Source of the DNA: Variovorax sp. CF313
GTDB lineage: Bacteria > Pseudomonadota > Gammaproteobacteria > Burkholderiales > Burkholderiaceae_C
Direction: 5' to 3'
Length of the DNA stretch: 48,967 bases
Assembly (NCBI RefSeq): GCF_000282635.1
Contig: NZ_AKIW01000082.1
Coordinates: 1 to 48,967, forward strand
The position numbers and the translations under genes are program-made. Under the pieces are notes generated by a model that was given only the letters and a program-made list of their open reading frames with translations, did no database searches and was not told where the DNA came from. This document shows positions 15,140 to 23,014 of the stretch, in pieces (position 1 is the stretch's first letter; each line of letters opens with the position of its first letter).

Positions 15140-16095
15140 CAACCGCCATGAAACACTTCGACGAAGCCGCCACCCGCGCTCCCCTGAGCTTCGAGCGGCT
15201 GGTGCCCGCACTGCACGCGGCCTTCGTTGCCGGAGCGCAGGTGCCGCCACGCCATGTGCATGGCATCGAGACCGCCTCGGGCGGCGGGAACAGGGGCACG
15301 GTGCTCATCATGCCGGCATGGAGCGATGCGGGCTTCCTGGGCATCAAGACCATCAACATCTTTCCGGGCAACAGCGCGCGCGGCCTGCCCGGGCTGCATG
15401 CGACCTATGTGCTGTACGACGCGCACACCGGCGTGCCGCTGGCGATGATGGACGGCAACGAGATCACTGCGCGCCGCACTGCGGCGGCCTCGGCGCTGGG
15501 CGCGTCGTTCCTGGCGCGCGAGGACGCACGCCGGTTGCTGGTGCTGGGCACCGGCCGCATCGCGCGCATGCTTCCCGCCGCGCATGCGAGCGTGCGGCCC
15601 ATCGACGAATTGTGGGTGTGGAACCACCGGGCCGAAGGCGCCGAGACGCTGGCCGCACAGTGGCGCGCCGAGGGCCGGAACGCGCGAGCCGTCACCGACC
15701 TGGAAGCGGCCGTGCGCCAAGCCGACATTGTGAGTTGCGCCACGCTGGCCACCTCGCCATTGGTGCGCGGCGAATGGCTGGCACCGGGCTCGCACCTGGA
15801 CTTGATCGGCAGTTTCACTCCGGCCATGCGCGAGGCCGATGCGCAGTGCTTTGCGGGTGCCCGCACCTTCGTCGACACCGACGAGGCGCTGCAGAAATCC
15901 GGCGACCTGCTCGATGCGATCGCCGCCGGCACGCTGCGGGCGGAAGACGTCGGCGGCACCCTCGCCGCCCTTTGCCGCGCAGAGCGCCCGGGCCGCTCCG
16001 GCGCCGAGGAGCGCACCGTGTTCAAGGCCGTCGGAAGCGCGCTCGAAGACTTGGCCGCCGCCACCCTGGTGTGGCAATCGAGAGACATGGCCTAA
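15136..16095 (+). CDS. Ornithine cyclodeaminase / mu-crystallin family protein
   Basis: A 319-residue NAD(P)-dependent protein of the ornithine cyclodeaminase family, whose members include delta-1-pyrroline-2-carboxylate reductases and alanine dehydrogenases. Visible features are LGIKTINIFPGN, YVLYDAHTGVPLAMMDGNEITARRTAA and a Rossmann motif LVLGTGRIARMLPAA. The late segments LIGSFTPAMREAD and FVDTDEAL(Q)KSGDL also fit. The exact reaction cannot be assigned. The ATG at 15136 overlaps the preceding stop; an in-frame ATG at 15148 is a possible alternative. A weak terminator-like hairpin follows. Confidence 0.82.
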   Translation: MTTAMKHFDEAATRAPLSFERLVPALHAAFVAGAQVPPRHVHGIETASGGGNRGTVLIMPAWSDAGFLGIKTINIFPGNSARGLPGLHATYVLYDAHTGVPLAMMDGNEITARRTAAASALGASFLAREDARRLLVLGTGRIARMLPAAHASVRPIDELWVWNHRAEGAETLAAQWRAEGRNARAVTDLEAAVRQADIVSCATLATSPLVRGEWLAPGSHLDLIGSFTPAMREADAQCFAGARTFVDTDEALQKSGDLLDAIAAGTLRAEDVGGTLAALCRAERPGRSGAEERTVFKAVGSALEDLAAATLVWQSRDMA

Positions 16096-16118
16096 TCCTT
16101 ATGGCTTAGTCTTTGGCA

Positions 16119-16144
16119 AAAAACCCCCTCTCAGGACGGTTTTT
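16119..16144 (+). terminator. Possible intrinsic terminator
   Basis: AAAAACC (16119-16125) and GGTTTTT (16138-16144) form a 7-bp stem whose 3' arm ends in a T run, 23 bp after the stop of the ornithine-cyclodeaminase-like gene. The stem is AT-rich and the loop is 12 nt, so it is weak. Confidence 0.35.
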
Positions 16145-16228
16145 ACCAACATCCGGATACGCCTTGTAGCCAATAGTAAATATTGTGCATTGCGGCTATC
16201 GTGCTCCTGAACTACCGACGGGGGCCAC

Positions 16229-16459
16229 ATGCTCAGCACCCAACACAAAGCCAACATCCTCCGCAAGGCCGGATACGCCGTGCCGGCCGAACCGGGGAGT
16301 GCCGACTGCATCCACCAGACGGCCCAATGCTGGGAGAAGGCGATCGACACGCTCTACGTGTCGTACTCCGCCAGCCGCGCCGCCAAGAGCCTGCGGGACG
16401 CGGAGGAGGCGCGGATGCTGGCCTTGCTACAGTTGCGCTCAGCCAAGGCCTGCGCCTGA
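16229..16459 (+). CDS. Small hypothetical protein
   Basis: A 76-residue hydrophilic, mostly helical protein with two Cys residues in the first half and no signal peptide or membrane helix. A GGGGG purine run precedes the ATG. The upstream 133 bp contain an AT-rich perfect inverted repeat CAATA-N5-TATTG (16171-16185), which could be an operator. I recognise no family. It is convergent with the exported basic protein gene ending at 16486. It could be a real small gene or a conserved orphan; confidence is moderate because codon usage fits the genome. Confidence 0.55.
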   Translation: MLSTQHKANILRKAGYAVPAEPGSADCIHQTAQCWEKAIDTLYVSYSASRAAKSLRDAEEARMLALLQLRSAKACA

Positions 16460-16485
16460 CGGCCCGGCCAGGCACCCGCTCAGCT

Positions 16486-16848
16486 TCAGGGCTTTTTCTG
16501 CTTTTCCGGCGCGTCGTTGCTGCCGCCGCGCGAGAGCTGACCCGCCTTCATCGCTTCGCGGTTCGCCGCGCGACGCTTGGCCGCCGCGGCGCGGCGCTCT
16601 TCCCTCGACATCGTCGGCGCGGTCGTCGGGCGGACCTCGCCTTCCTGCATCTGCGGTCCGCGTGCGGCAGCGGCGCCGTCCGCGCGGCGTTCCTTGCGGG
16701 CCTCGGCGCGTTCCGCCTTGGTGGTGGGCGCAGTGGGCCGCGCCTTGCCCTGCGCCGGGTCTACTTCGCCGGAAGACTGGGCGGACGCCACCTGCACGAC
16801 CATCATCTGAGCCAGGGCCAGGCAAACCGGCACGAGCATATTTTTCAT
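16486..16848 (-). CDS. Exported basic Ala/Arg-rich protein
   Basis: A 120-residue protein with a Sec signal peptide (MKNMLVPVCLALAQMMVVQV, cut near ASA-QS). The mature part is low-complexity and rich in Arg, Glu, Ala and Pro (KAERAEARKERR, SREERRAAAAKRRAANRE), so it is probably disordered or a single charged helix. Similar small periplasmic proteins are common in Burkholderiales but have no assigned function. A ribosome-binding AAAGG lies before the ATG. The TetR gene ends 12 bp upstream in the same direction, so the two may share a transcript. Confidence 0.6.
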   Translation of the reverse strand: MKNMLVPVCLALAQMMVVQVASAQSSGEVDPAQGKARPTAPTTKAERAEARKERRADGAAAARGPQMQEGEVRPTTAPTMSREERRAAAAKRRAANREAMKAGQLSRGGSNDAPEKQKKP

Positions 16849-16860
16849 TGCGATGACCTT

Positions 16861-17562
16861 TCAGCACCCGCGAAGGCGCGGGGTCGGGGCATTGTGGTCA
16901 GGGTCCGAGGCTGTGTCCACACCGGCAACCCGCATGCCGATGGAGCCTCGGCCCGCACGCTGGCGGTCGCTCAGGTAGGCGAGAACCAGCCTGACGAGCT
17001 CGGTCTTCATCACGGGGGTCTCCAGGTCACCACGCCGTGCTGCCGCATGAACCGCGCCTTCGACCGCGGACGAGAGCATGCGGGCCGCGACCTCGGTATC
17101 GGCGCTTTCTCCCGGTCCCCGGCTTTCGGCGACAAGGGCCCGGTAGCGCCGCTGGTATTGCGCCTCGAACTCGGGGTAGCTCGAACGCGCGGCGAGCGGC
17201 ACCTCGCCCATCAGCACGCGGTGCAGCGCCTGATCGACCGAGTGGGCGGCGATGACGCCGTCGACGAAGCGCTCCACCCGACGCGGCAGCATGGCCACTG
17301 CATCGCCCTCTTGCTCGACTTCATCGTCGGTGCCGGACAGCGCCACGAGCACTTCGTCGAGGTGGCGCTGCCGGATCGCCTCGGCGATGGCCAGCTTGTC
17401 CGGGAAGTACTGATAGAGCGAGCCGACGCTGACACCGGCCACCGCCGCGATCTCGTTGGTGGTGAACCGCGCCCATCCGCGGTGCGCCAGAACGCGAGTT
17501 GCGGCCTCGATGATCGCGTCCACCGTGACGCGCGAACGCTGCTGCCGGGGCGCTTTGCGCAT
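16861..17562 (-). CDS. TetR family transcriptional regulator
   Basis: A 233-residue repressor-type protein. The N-terminal DNA-binding domain (residues about 8-55) has the standard TetR helix-turn-helix TTNEIAAVAGVSVGSLYQYFPDK, and the C-terminal ligand domain is helical. ATG 17562 gives the usual basic start MRKAPRQQRSR; the ORF continues upstream to 17640 but with unlike sequence. It is divergent from a DinB-family gene, and a perfect 6-3-6 inverted repeat lies between them (17624-17638), which suggests control of that gene and of itself (inference). Confidence 0.88.
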   Translation of the reverse strand: MRKAPRQQRSRVTVDAIIEAATRVLAHRGWARFTTNEIAAVAGVSVGSLYQYFPDKLAIAEAIRQRHLDEVLVALSGTDDEVEQEGDAVAMLPRRVERFVDGVIAAHSVDQALHRVLMGEVPLAARSSYPEFEAQYQRRYRALVAESRGPGESADTEVAARMLSSAVEGAVHAAARRGDLETPVMKTELVRLVLAYLSDRQRAGRGSIGMRVAGVDTASDPDHNAPTPRLRGC

Positions 17563-17623
17563 GGTCCTGCGCTGTGGGGGAATGCGAGTACCCAAGTTCG
17601 AGGCTCCACTCAAGAATAGGACC

Positions 17624-17638
17624 GCACGCAACGCGTGC
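17624..17638. promoter_or_regulatory. Candidate TetR operator
   Basis: Perfect inverted repeat GCACGC-AAC-GCGTGC in the 102-bp gap between the divergent TetR and DinB genes. The 15-bp length is in the range of TetR-family operators. No binding data can be inferred from sequence. Confidence 0.4.
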
Positions 17639-17664
17639 ATTCAACCGTTCAAGGGGAGATTGTG

Positions 17665-18177
17665 ATGAGTACGCAGACGCTTCTGGCTTCGCTGTTCCGG
17701 TACAAGGCCTGGGCCGACGAAGGGCTCCTGGCAGGTCTCGCAGGCCTGGCCGCGAAGGGCCCGGCCGACGAGTACCGCTGCGCAATGCGCGTGTTCAACC
17801 ACGCCTGCATCGTCGACCGCATCTTCGTTGCGAATCTCCAGCGCAAGGCGCACGCATACACGGCGACGGGCTCGCGCGAGCCGCCAGCCCTGGAAGCGCT
17901 GGCCGAATCGGTCAGGGAAACGGACCGCTGGTACGTCGACTACGTCGCGCGCCTGAGTCCGGAGGAGCTTGCGGAAAGCATCGAGTTCACGTTCACCGAC
18001 GGCAGCCCGGGCCGCATGTCACGCGAGGAGATGCTGGGCCACGTGGTGGCCCATGGCGGCTATCACCGGGGCGAGGCCGGCCAGATCATGACCCGGCTCA
18101 CGGGGTCGTCGCCACCCGACACATTCACCGGCTATCTGCACCAGGCCGAGCCCGCGCGCCGCGAGCGGAATGCGTAG
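17665..18177 (+). CDS. DinB/YfiT-like four-helix metalloprotein
   Basis: A 170-residue four-helix-bundle protein of the DinB superfamily. The probable metal triad is His46 (FNHACIVDR) with His130 and His134 (HVVAHGGYHRGEAGQ), the usual H...HxxxH spacing. Members include mycothiol/bacillithiol transferases and proteins of unknown role; a betaproteobacterium would not be expected to make those thiols, so the substrate is open. ATG 17665 is chosen because AAGGGGAG precedes it at correct spacing; an in-frame ATG at 17635 lacks this. It is probably controlled by the divergent TetR protein. Confidence 0.85.
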   Translation: MSTQTLLASLFRYKAWADEGLLAGLAGLAAKGPADEYRCAMRVFNHACIVDRIFVANLQRKAHAYTATGSREPPALEALAESVRETDRWYVDYVARLSPEELAESIEFTFTDGSPGRMSREEMLGHVVAHGGYHRGEAGQIMTRLTGSSPPDTFTGYLHQAEPARRERNA

Positions 18178-18219
18178 CGGCGCGGGATCGGGGCATCGCG
18201 TCCGCGGTGAGGTTGCCGG

Positions 18220-19425
18220 TCAGACGCGTTCGAGAATCACCGCGATGCCCTGCCCCACGCCGATGCACATCGTGCACAGCGCGTAGCGGCCGCCGCCCTT
18301 GTGCAGCTGGTTGACTGCGGTGGTGGCCAGGCGCGCACCGCTGGCGCCCAGCGGATGGCCCAGCGCGATGGCGCCGCCGTTGATGTTGACGCGCGCGTCG
18401 TCGTCCTTCAGGCCCAGCAGGCGCAGCACGGCAAGGCCTTGTGCGGCGAAGGCTTCGTTGAGTTCGATAACGTCGATCTGGTCGATGGTGAGGCCGGTCA
18501 GCGCCAGCACCTTCTGCGTGGCGGGCGCGGGGCCGATGCCCATCACGCGCGGCGCAACGCCGGCGGTGGCCATGCCGACCACGCGGGCGCGCGGCGTCAG
18601 GCCGTGCTTGGCGGCACTGGCTTCGTCGGCCAGCAGCAGCGCGCAGGCGCCGTCGTTCACGCCGCTGGCGTTGCCGGCGGTGACGGTGCCGTCGGGGCGC
18701 ACCACGCCCTTGAGCTTGGCGAGCGATTCGAGGCTGGTCTCGCGTGGATGCTCGTCCTTGTTGACGATGATCGCGTCGCCCTTCTTCTGCGGCACCGTCA
18801 CGGGCACGATCTCGGCGTCGAAGAAGCCGGACTTCTGCGAGGCCACGGCGCGCAGCTGCGAGTTCAGCGCCATCAGGTCCTGCGCCTCGCGCTCGATCTT
18901 GTAGTCGGTGGCCACGTTCTCGGCCGTCTCGGGCATGGAGTCGACGCCGTACTGCGCCTTCATGAGCTTGTTGACGAAGCGCCAGCCGATGGTGGTGTCG
19001 TACACCGCGTTGTTGCGGCTGAAGGCGCTCTCGGCCTTGGGCATGACGAAGGGCGCGCGGCTCATGCTTTCCACACCGCCGGCGATCATCAGGCCGGCTT
19101 CACCGGCGCGGATGGCGCGGGCCGCGGTGCCCACGGCGTCGAGGCCCGAGCCGCACAGGCGGTTGATGGTGCCGCCGCCGATTTCGAGCGGCAGGCCCGC
19201 CAGCAGCGCCGACATGCGCGCGACGTTGCGGTTGTCTTCGCCGGCCTGGTTGGCGCAGCCGTAGAGCACGTCGCTCACGGCTTGCCAGTCGACGTTCTTG
19301 TTGCGTTCCATCAGCGCGCGCAGGGGCACGGCGCCGAGGTCGTCGGCACGCACGCTGCTGAGCGAGCCGCCGTAGCGGCCGAAAGGGGTGCGGACTGCGT
19401 CGCAGATGAAGGCGTGGTTGGTCAT
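18220..19425 (-). CDS. pcaF: 3-oxoadipyl-CoA thiolase PcaF
   Basis: A 401-residue thiolase that cleaves 3-oxoadipyl-CoA to succinyl-CoA and acetyl-CoA, the last step of the beta-ketoadipate pathway. Active-site elements are the acyl-accepting Cys in INRLCGSGLDAV, NEAFAAQ, the His in GGAIALGHPLGASGAR and the second Cys in CTMCIGVGQG. The N-terminal RTPFGRYGGSLSSVRADDLGAVPL is characteristic of PcaF. It lies downstream of the CoA-transferase genes in the same direction (48 bp gap), which fixes its role better than sequence alone. Generic acetyl-CoA acetyltransferase is the alternative. Confidence 0.92.
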   Translation of the reverse strand: MTNHAFICDAVRTPFGRYGGSLSSVRADDLGAVPLRALMERNKNVDWQAVSDVLYGCANQAGEDNRNVARMSALLAGLPLEIGGGTINRLCGSGLDAVGTAARAIRAGEAGLMIAGGVESMSRAPFVMPKAESAFSRNNAVYDTTIGWRFVNKLMKAQYGVDSMPETAENVATDYKIEREAQDLMALNSQLRAVASQKSGFFDAEIVPVTVPQKKGDAIIVNKDEHPRETSLESLAKLKGVVRPDGTVTAGNASGVNDGACALLLADEASAAKHGLTPRARVVGMATAGVAPRVMGIGPAPATQKVLALTGLTIDQIDVIELNEAFAAQGLAVLRLLGLKDDDARVNINGGAIALGHPLGASGARLATTAVNQLHKGGGRYALCTMCIGVGQGIAVILERV

Positions 19426-19473
19426 GGTCTGTCTCTTTTGGAAGGATGTTGATTCGGGTACCGGAAGTCCGCC

Positions 19474-20121
19474 TCAGGCGGCGATCGGCAAGCCCACGAG
19501 CTTCTCGAGTTCCTCGCGGCTCAGGCCATCGACCAGGTCGACGAGCTTCAGGCCTTCGGGTGTGCATTCCAGCGTGGCCAGGTCGGAGTACACGCGCTTG
19601 ACGCAGCCGATGCCGGTCAGCGGATAGGTGCACTCCTTCACCAGCTTGCTCGCGCCCTGCTTCGTGAGCAGGTCCATCATGACCCAGGTCTGCTTGGCGC
19701 CGATAGCCAGGTCCATCGCGCCGCCCACCGCGGGAATGGCGTCTTTCTCGCCGGTGTGCCAGTTGGCGAGGTCACCGGTGGCCGACACCTGGAACGCGCC
19801 GAGCACGCAGATGTCGAGGTGGCCGCCGCGCATCATCGCGAAGCTGTCGGAGTGGTGGAAGAACGAGCCGCCCGGCAGCAGCGTGACGGGCTGCTTGCCG
19901 GCGTTGATGAGGTCGTAGTCTTCCTCGCCGGCCTCGGGCGCAGGACCCATGCCGAGGATGCCGTTCTCGCTCTGCAGGATGACCTCGCGGCCCTGGGGCA
20001 GGTGGTTGGCCACCAGCGTGGGCTGGCCGATGCCGAGATTGACGACGGCGCCGTCGAAGATGTCTTGTGCCACTCGCGCTGCGAGCTGGTCCTTGGTGCG
20101 ACGTGTGTAGCTCATGGTCAT
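19474..20121 (-). CDS. pcaJ: 3-oxoadipate CoA-transferase subunit B
   Basis: A 215-residue beta subunit of the succinyl-CoA:3-ketoacid CoA-transferase family. The catalytic Glu lies in LQSENGILGMGP, and GGSFFHHSDSFAMMRGGHLD and VGGAMDLAIGAKQ are conserved. With the alpha subunit it moves CoA from succinyl-CoA to 3-oxoadipate. ATG 20121 overlaps the alpha-subunit stop codon (ATGA); a second Met follows two codons later. Sequence alone does not exclude acetoacetate as substrate (ScoB), but linkage to the thiolase and the aromatic regulator favours PcaJ. Confidence 0.9.
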   Translation of the reverse strand: MTMSYTRRTKDQLAARVAQDIFDGAVVNLGIGQPTLVANHLPQGREVILQSENGILGMGPAPEAGEEDYDLINAGKQPVTLLPGGSFFHHSDSFAMMRGGHLDICVLGAFQVSATGDLANWHTGEKDAIPAVGGAMDLAIGAKQTWVMMDLLTKQGASKLVKECTYPLTGIGCVKRVYSDLATLECTPEGLKLVDLVDGLSREELEKLVGLPIAA

Positions 20122-20819
20122 GCTGCCTTCTTGAAGCCGCCGGCCTGCGTGGCCACGCGTTCGATGCGCACCACCTGGTGCACGAAGATGCCCGGGGTCA
20201 CGATGGTCTCCGGGTCGAGGGTGCCGAGTTCGGCGATGTCGTGCACGGTGGCGATGGTCTTCTTCGAGGCCATGGCCATCACCGGGCCGAAGTTGCGCGC
20301 GGCCTTGCGATAGACCAGGTTGCCCCAGCGGTCGCCGCGCTCGGCCTTGATGAGCGCCACGTCGCCGCGGATGGGGTACTCGAGCACGTACTGCACGCCG
20401 TCGATCTCGCGGGTTTCGCGGTTGCCGGCGAGTTGCGTGCCGTAGCCGGTGGGGCAGAAGAAGGCGCCGACGCCGGCGCCCGCGGCGCGGATGCGCTCGG
20501 CCAGGTTGCCCTGGGGCACCAGTTCGAGCTCGATCTTGCCGCTGCGGTAGAGGCCGTCGAACACCTGGCTGTCGGCTTGGCGCGGGAAGCTGCAGATGAT
20601 CTTGCGCACGCGCCCGGCCTTGAGCAGCGCCGCGAGGCCGGTCTCGCCGTTGCCGGCGTTGTTGTTGACGACGGTGAGGTCCTTGGCGCCCTGTTCGACG
20701 AGGCCCTCGATGAGTTCGTTGGGAATGCCGGCGGTGCCGAAACCGCCGATGAGAACCGTGGCGCCGTCTTGGATGCCTGCCAGGGCATCGGCGACCGAGC
20801 GCGCGATCTTGTTGATCAT
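20118..20819 (-). CDS. pcaI: 3-oxoadipate CoA-transferase subunit A
   Basis: A 233-residue alpha subunit. It shows the glycine-rich GATVLIGGFGTAGIPNELI segment near the N-terminus, then NNNAGNGETGLAALL and GFxxPTGYGTQLA-like sequence of the family. It is the first gene of pcaIJF, overlapping pcaJ by four bases. ATG 20819 begins the usual MINKI start; the ORF extends upstream but would run into the operator region. The divergent IclR-type gene at 20950 and the repeated half-sites between them point to regulation by 3-oxoadipate or a related intermediate (inference). Confidence 0.92.
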   Translation of the reverse strand: MINKIARSVADALAGIQDGATVLIGGFGTAGIPNELIEGLVEQGAKDLTVVNNNAGNGETGLAALLKAGRVRKIICSFPRQADSQVFDGLYRSGKIELELVPQGNLAERIRAAGAGVGAFFCPTGYGTQLAGNRETREIDGVQYVLEYPIRGDVALIKAERGDRWGNLVYRKAARNFGPVMAMASKKTIATVHDIAELGTLDPETIVTPGIFVHQVVRIERVATQAGGFKKAA

Positions 20820-20881
20820 GAAGCTTGTCTCCGGGAGTGAGGAAAAGAAACCGAACCACCTGAACACGCCGATCGATTCTG

Positions 20882-20925
20882 CGAACCGCCGATTTGTTCG
20901 TCTAAAGAACATTTGTTCGTATAAT
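20882..20925. promoter_or_regulatory. IclR-type operator with three half-sites and -10 box
   Basis: Between pcaI and the iclR-type gene, CGAAC (20882-20886) and GTTCG (20896-20900) form an inverted pair with 9-bp spacing. A third GTTCG (20915-20919) is a direct repeat 19 bp further on, within two copies of ATTTGTTCGT (20892-20901, 20911-20920). One palindrome plus one direct repeat is the arrangement described for PcaU/PobR-type regulators. A perfect TATAAT (20920-20925) touches the last repeat, so the regulator probably also controls its own gene. Confidence 0.6.
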
Positions 20926-20949
20926 GAATTCTAAAGAGGATCGACCACC

Positions 20950-21735
20950 ATGGCAACCCACCCCGCACAAACCGACACACCCGCGCCCGGCGACAGCTAC
21001 GTCCAGTCTTTTGCGCGGGGGCTGCAGGTGATCCGTTCATTCAGCGCGAAAGCGCCGCACCAGACGCTCAGCGAGGTGGCGGCCGGCAGCGGGCTCACGC
21101 GCGCGGGGGCGCGGCGCATCCTGCTCACGCTGCAGACGCTGGGCTACGTGGTGACGGACGGCAAGCTCTTCACGCTCACGCCGCGCATCCTCGACCTCGG
21201 CTTCGCGTACCTGTCGTCGATGCCGATCTGGAACCGCGCCGAGCCGGTGATGGAGGCGCTGGTGCAGCAAGTGCAGGAGTCATGCTCGGCCGCCGTGCTC
21301 GATGCAACGGACATCGTCTACGTGCTGCGCGTGCCCACGCAGAAGATCATGCGCATCAGCCTGGGCGTGGGCTCCCGCCTGCCGGCCTACTGCACGTCGC
21401 TGGGCCGGCTGCTGCTGGCCGACCTGGAAGACGACGAGGTGCGCGCACGGCTCGAAGCCTCCGACATCCAGGCGCTGACCAAGCACACGGTGACCGACAT
21501 CGAGGTGCTCATGGCCAAGGTGGCGCAAGCGCGCAGGCAGCAGTGGTGCCTGGTGAACCAGGAACTGGAAGAAGGCCTGATCTCGGTGGCCGCCCCCATC
21601 GTCGACCGGCACGGCCGCATGGTGGCCGCACTCAACATCAGCGGGCAGGCGAACCGCACCAGCGCGAAGGTGATGCAGGAGACGCTGCTGCCGGCCCTGG
21701 TCGATGCCGCGAAGAAAGTCTCGCAGCTTCTTTAG
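20950..21735 (+). CDS. IclR-family regulator of the pca genes (PcaR/PcaU type)
   Basis: A 261-residue regulator. The N-terminal winged helix-turn-helix (about residues 16-75: QSFARGLQVIRSFS, LSEVAAGSGLTRAGARRILLTLQTLGYV) is followed by an IclR effector domain (DIVYVLRVP, GVGSRLPAYCTSLGRLLLA, LEEGLISVAAPI). The opening YVQSFARGLQVIRSF and overall length are typical of the PcaR/PcaU/PobR branch that senses protocatechuate-pathway intermediates. It is divergent from pcaIJF with shared operator repeats. AGAGGA precedes the ATG. Copy B of the dispersed repeat lies after its stop. Confidence 0.88.
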   Translation: MATHPAQTDTPAPGDSYVQSFARGLQVIRSFSAKAPHQTLSEVAAGSGLTRAGARRILLTLQTLGYVVTDGKLFTLTPRILDLGFAYLSSMPIWNRAEPVMEALVQQVQESCSAAVLDATDIVYVLRVPTQKIMRISLGVGSRLPAYCTSLGRLLLADLEDDEVRARLEASDIQALTKHTVTDIEVLMAKVAQARRQQWCLVNQELEEGLISVAAPIVDRHGRMVAALNISGQANRTSAKVMQETLLPALVDAAKKVSQLL

Positions 21736-21762
21736 GCAACCGCACGCAGCCGTTGGCCCTTT

Positions 21763-21860
21763 CCAGGAACACCGCGGAACCGGCTTCGCCGGGCCGCTGG
21801 TGTTGCCCCCGGTAGGGGTAGGAGAAGCGACACGAAGTGCGCGAAGCCTGGGGGCGAGCT
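21763..21860 (+). repeat. Dispersed intergenic repeat, copy B
   Basis: About 98 bp, about 80-85 percent identical by eye to copy A and, in reverse, to copy C. It fills the gap between the convergent iclR-type gene (ends 21735) and the Bug receptor gene (ends 21860). Blocks conserved among all three copies are GGAACCGGCTT, GCCGGGCC, TTGCCCCCGG and GTGCGCGAAGCC. Confidence 0.8.
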
Positions 21861-22867
21861 CAGCCCTCGGAGTGAATGCCCTTCATGAGGATCACCCCGC
21901 CCAGGCGCGTGGTGTCGGCGCGCATGCGCTTGGCCAGCGTGTCGGGCGAGCCGGGCTGCGCCTGCCAGCCGGTCTTGAGCAGGGCCTGGCTCACGTCGGT
22001 CGAGCTGATCACCTCGACCAGCGCCGCGTTGAGCTTGGTGACGGCCGCGGGCTTCATGCCCGCGGGCGCGGCCAGCGCGGTCCAGATCTCGAGGTCGGCG
22101 CCGCGCACGTCGGCGTCGCGGATGCTGGGCAGTTCACCGGCCAGCGGACTGCGCTCGGGCGAGGTCACGCCGATGGCCTTCACCTTGCCCGACTTGATGT
22201 GCGGCAAGGCCAGGCCGGGCGGCAGCAGCGCCAGCTGGATCTCGTTGGCCAGCAGGCCCGCAATGACCTGCGGGTTGCCGGTGTAGGGCTTGTGCTGCGC
22301 GGTGATGGCGGCGCGGCTCTTCAGCAGCTCCATGCCCAGGTGGCCCACCGTGCCCACGCCCGGCGTGCCGTACCTGGCACCGGTGCCGAGGTTGCGCACC
22401 CACAGCAGTTGTTCGGCCGCGGTCTTGCCGGAGGCGCTGCCCGACACCACGAGCACCAGCGGTGCGGTGCCGATGAGGCCGATCGGCGCGAAGTCTTTCT
22501 CGGGGTCGAAAGGCAGCGACGGATTGAGCAGCTTCGCGATGGTGAGGTTGCCGTTGATCAGCGCGCCGACGGTGTGGTCGTCGGTGGCCTTGGCCACCAG
22601 GTCGGCCACGGTGTTGCCGCTGGCGCCGGGCTTGTTTTCGACCACCACCGGCTGGCGCAGGATTTTCGACAGGGGTTCGGCGATGGCGCGGGCCGCGAGG
22701 TCGGGCGACGCGCCGGCGGGAAATCCCACGAGGATGTGCACGGGCTTGGTCGGCCAGGCGGCTTCGCCGGTGGGAGCGGTGCGTTGGGCCCACGAAGCTT
22801 TCGCGAAGAACGAGGCGGCAACGGCTGCCGCGCCGCCCTCGAGGAGGCGGCGTTTGGTGATTGTCAA
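21860..22867 (-). CDS. Bug/TctC-family periplasmic solute receptor
   Basis: A 335-residue extracytoplasmic binding protein of the Bug family, abundant in Burkholderiales and often binding carboxylates for tripartite carriers. After a signal peptide (KRRLLEGGAAAVAASFFAKASWA) come the family hallmarks WPTKPVHILVGFPAGASPDLAAR, QPVVVENKPGASGN and GGxxQ-like segments, ending LGGVILMKG. No TctA/TctB membrane genes are nearby, so it is an orphan receptor. The start is taken as TTG 22867, five bases after GGAG and just before the signal peptide. The ORF continues upstream to 22930 without an equally good signal. It lies downstream of the pca regulator and of the ABC operon, so an aromatic acid ligand is possible. 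Confidence 0.85.
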   Translation of the reverse strand: MTITKRRLLEGGAAAVAASFFAKASWAQRTAPTGEAAWPTKPVHILVGFPAGASPDLAARAIAEPLSKILRQPVVVENKPGASGNTVADLVAKATDDHTVGALINGNLTIAKLLNPSLPFDPEKDFAPIGLIGTAPLVLVVSGSASGKTAAEQLLWVRNLGTGARYGTPGVGTVGHLGMELLKSRAAITAQHKPYTGNPQVIAGLLANEIQLALLPPGLALPHIKSGKVKAIGVTSPERSPLAGELPSIRDADVRGADLEIWTALAAPAGMKPAAVTKLNAALVEVISSTDVSQALLKTGWQAQPGSPDTLAKRMRADTTRLGGVILMKGIHSEG

Positions 22868-23014
22868 GGTGACTCCAGAGAGAGTGAAAACCAGGAAATG
22901 CGGAACGCTGGCTGAACGCCAGCTGACCATCGCACTTACAACACGTTACAGGACCGGACTGTGTTGCGCAAGTCCCAACGGACACGACGCTGGGGTTTTC
23001 ACATCGGCTGGCGT

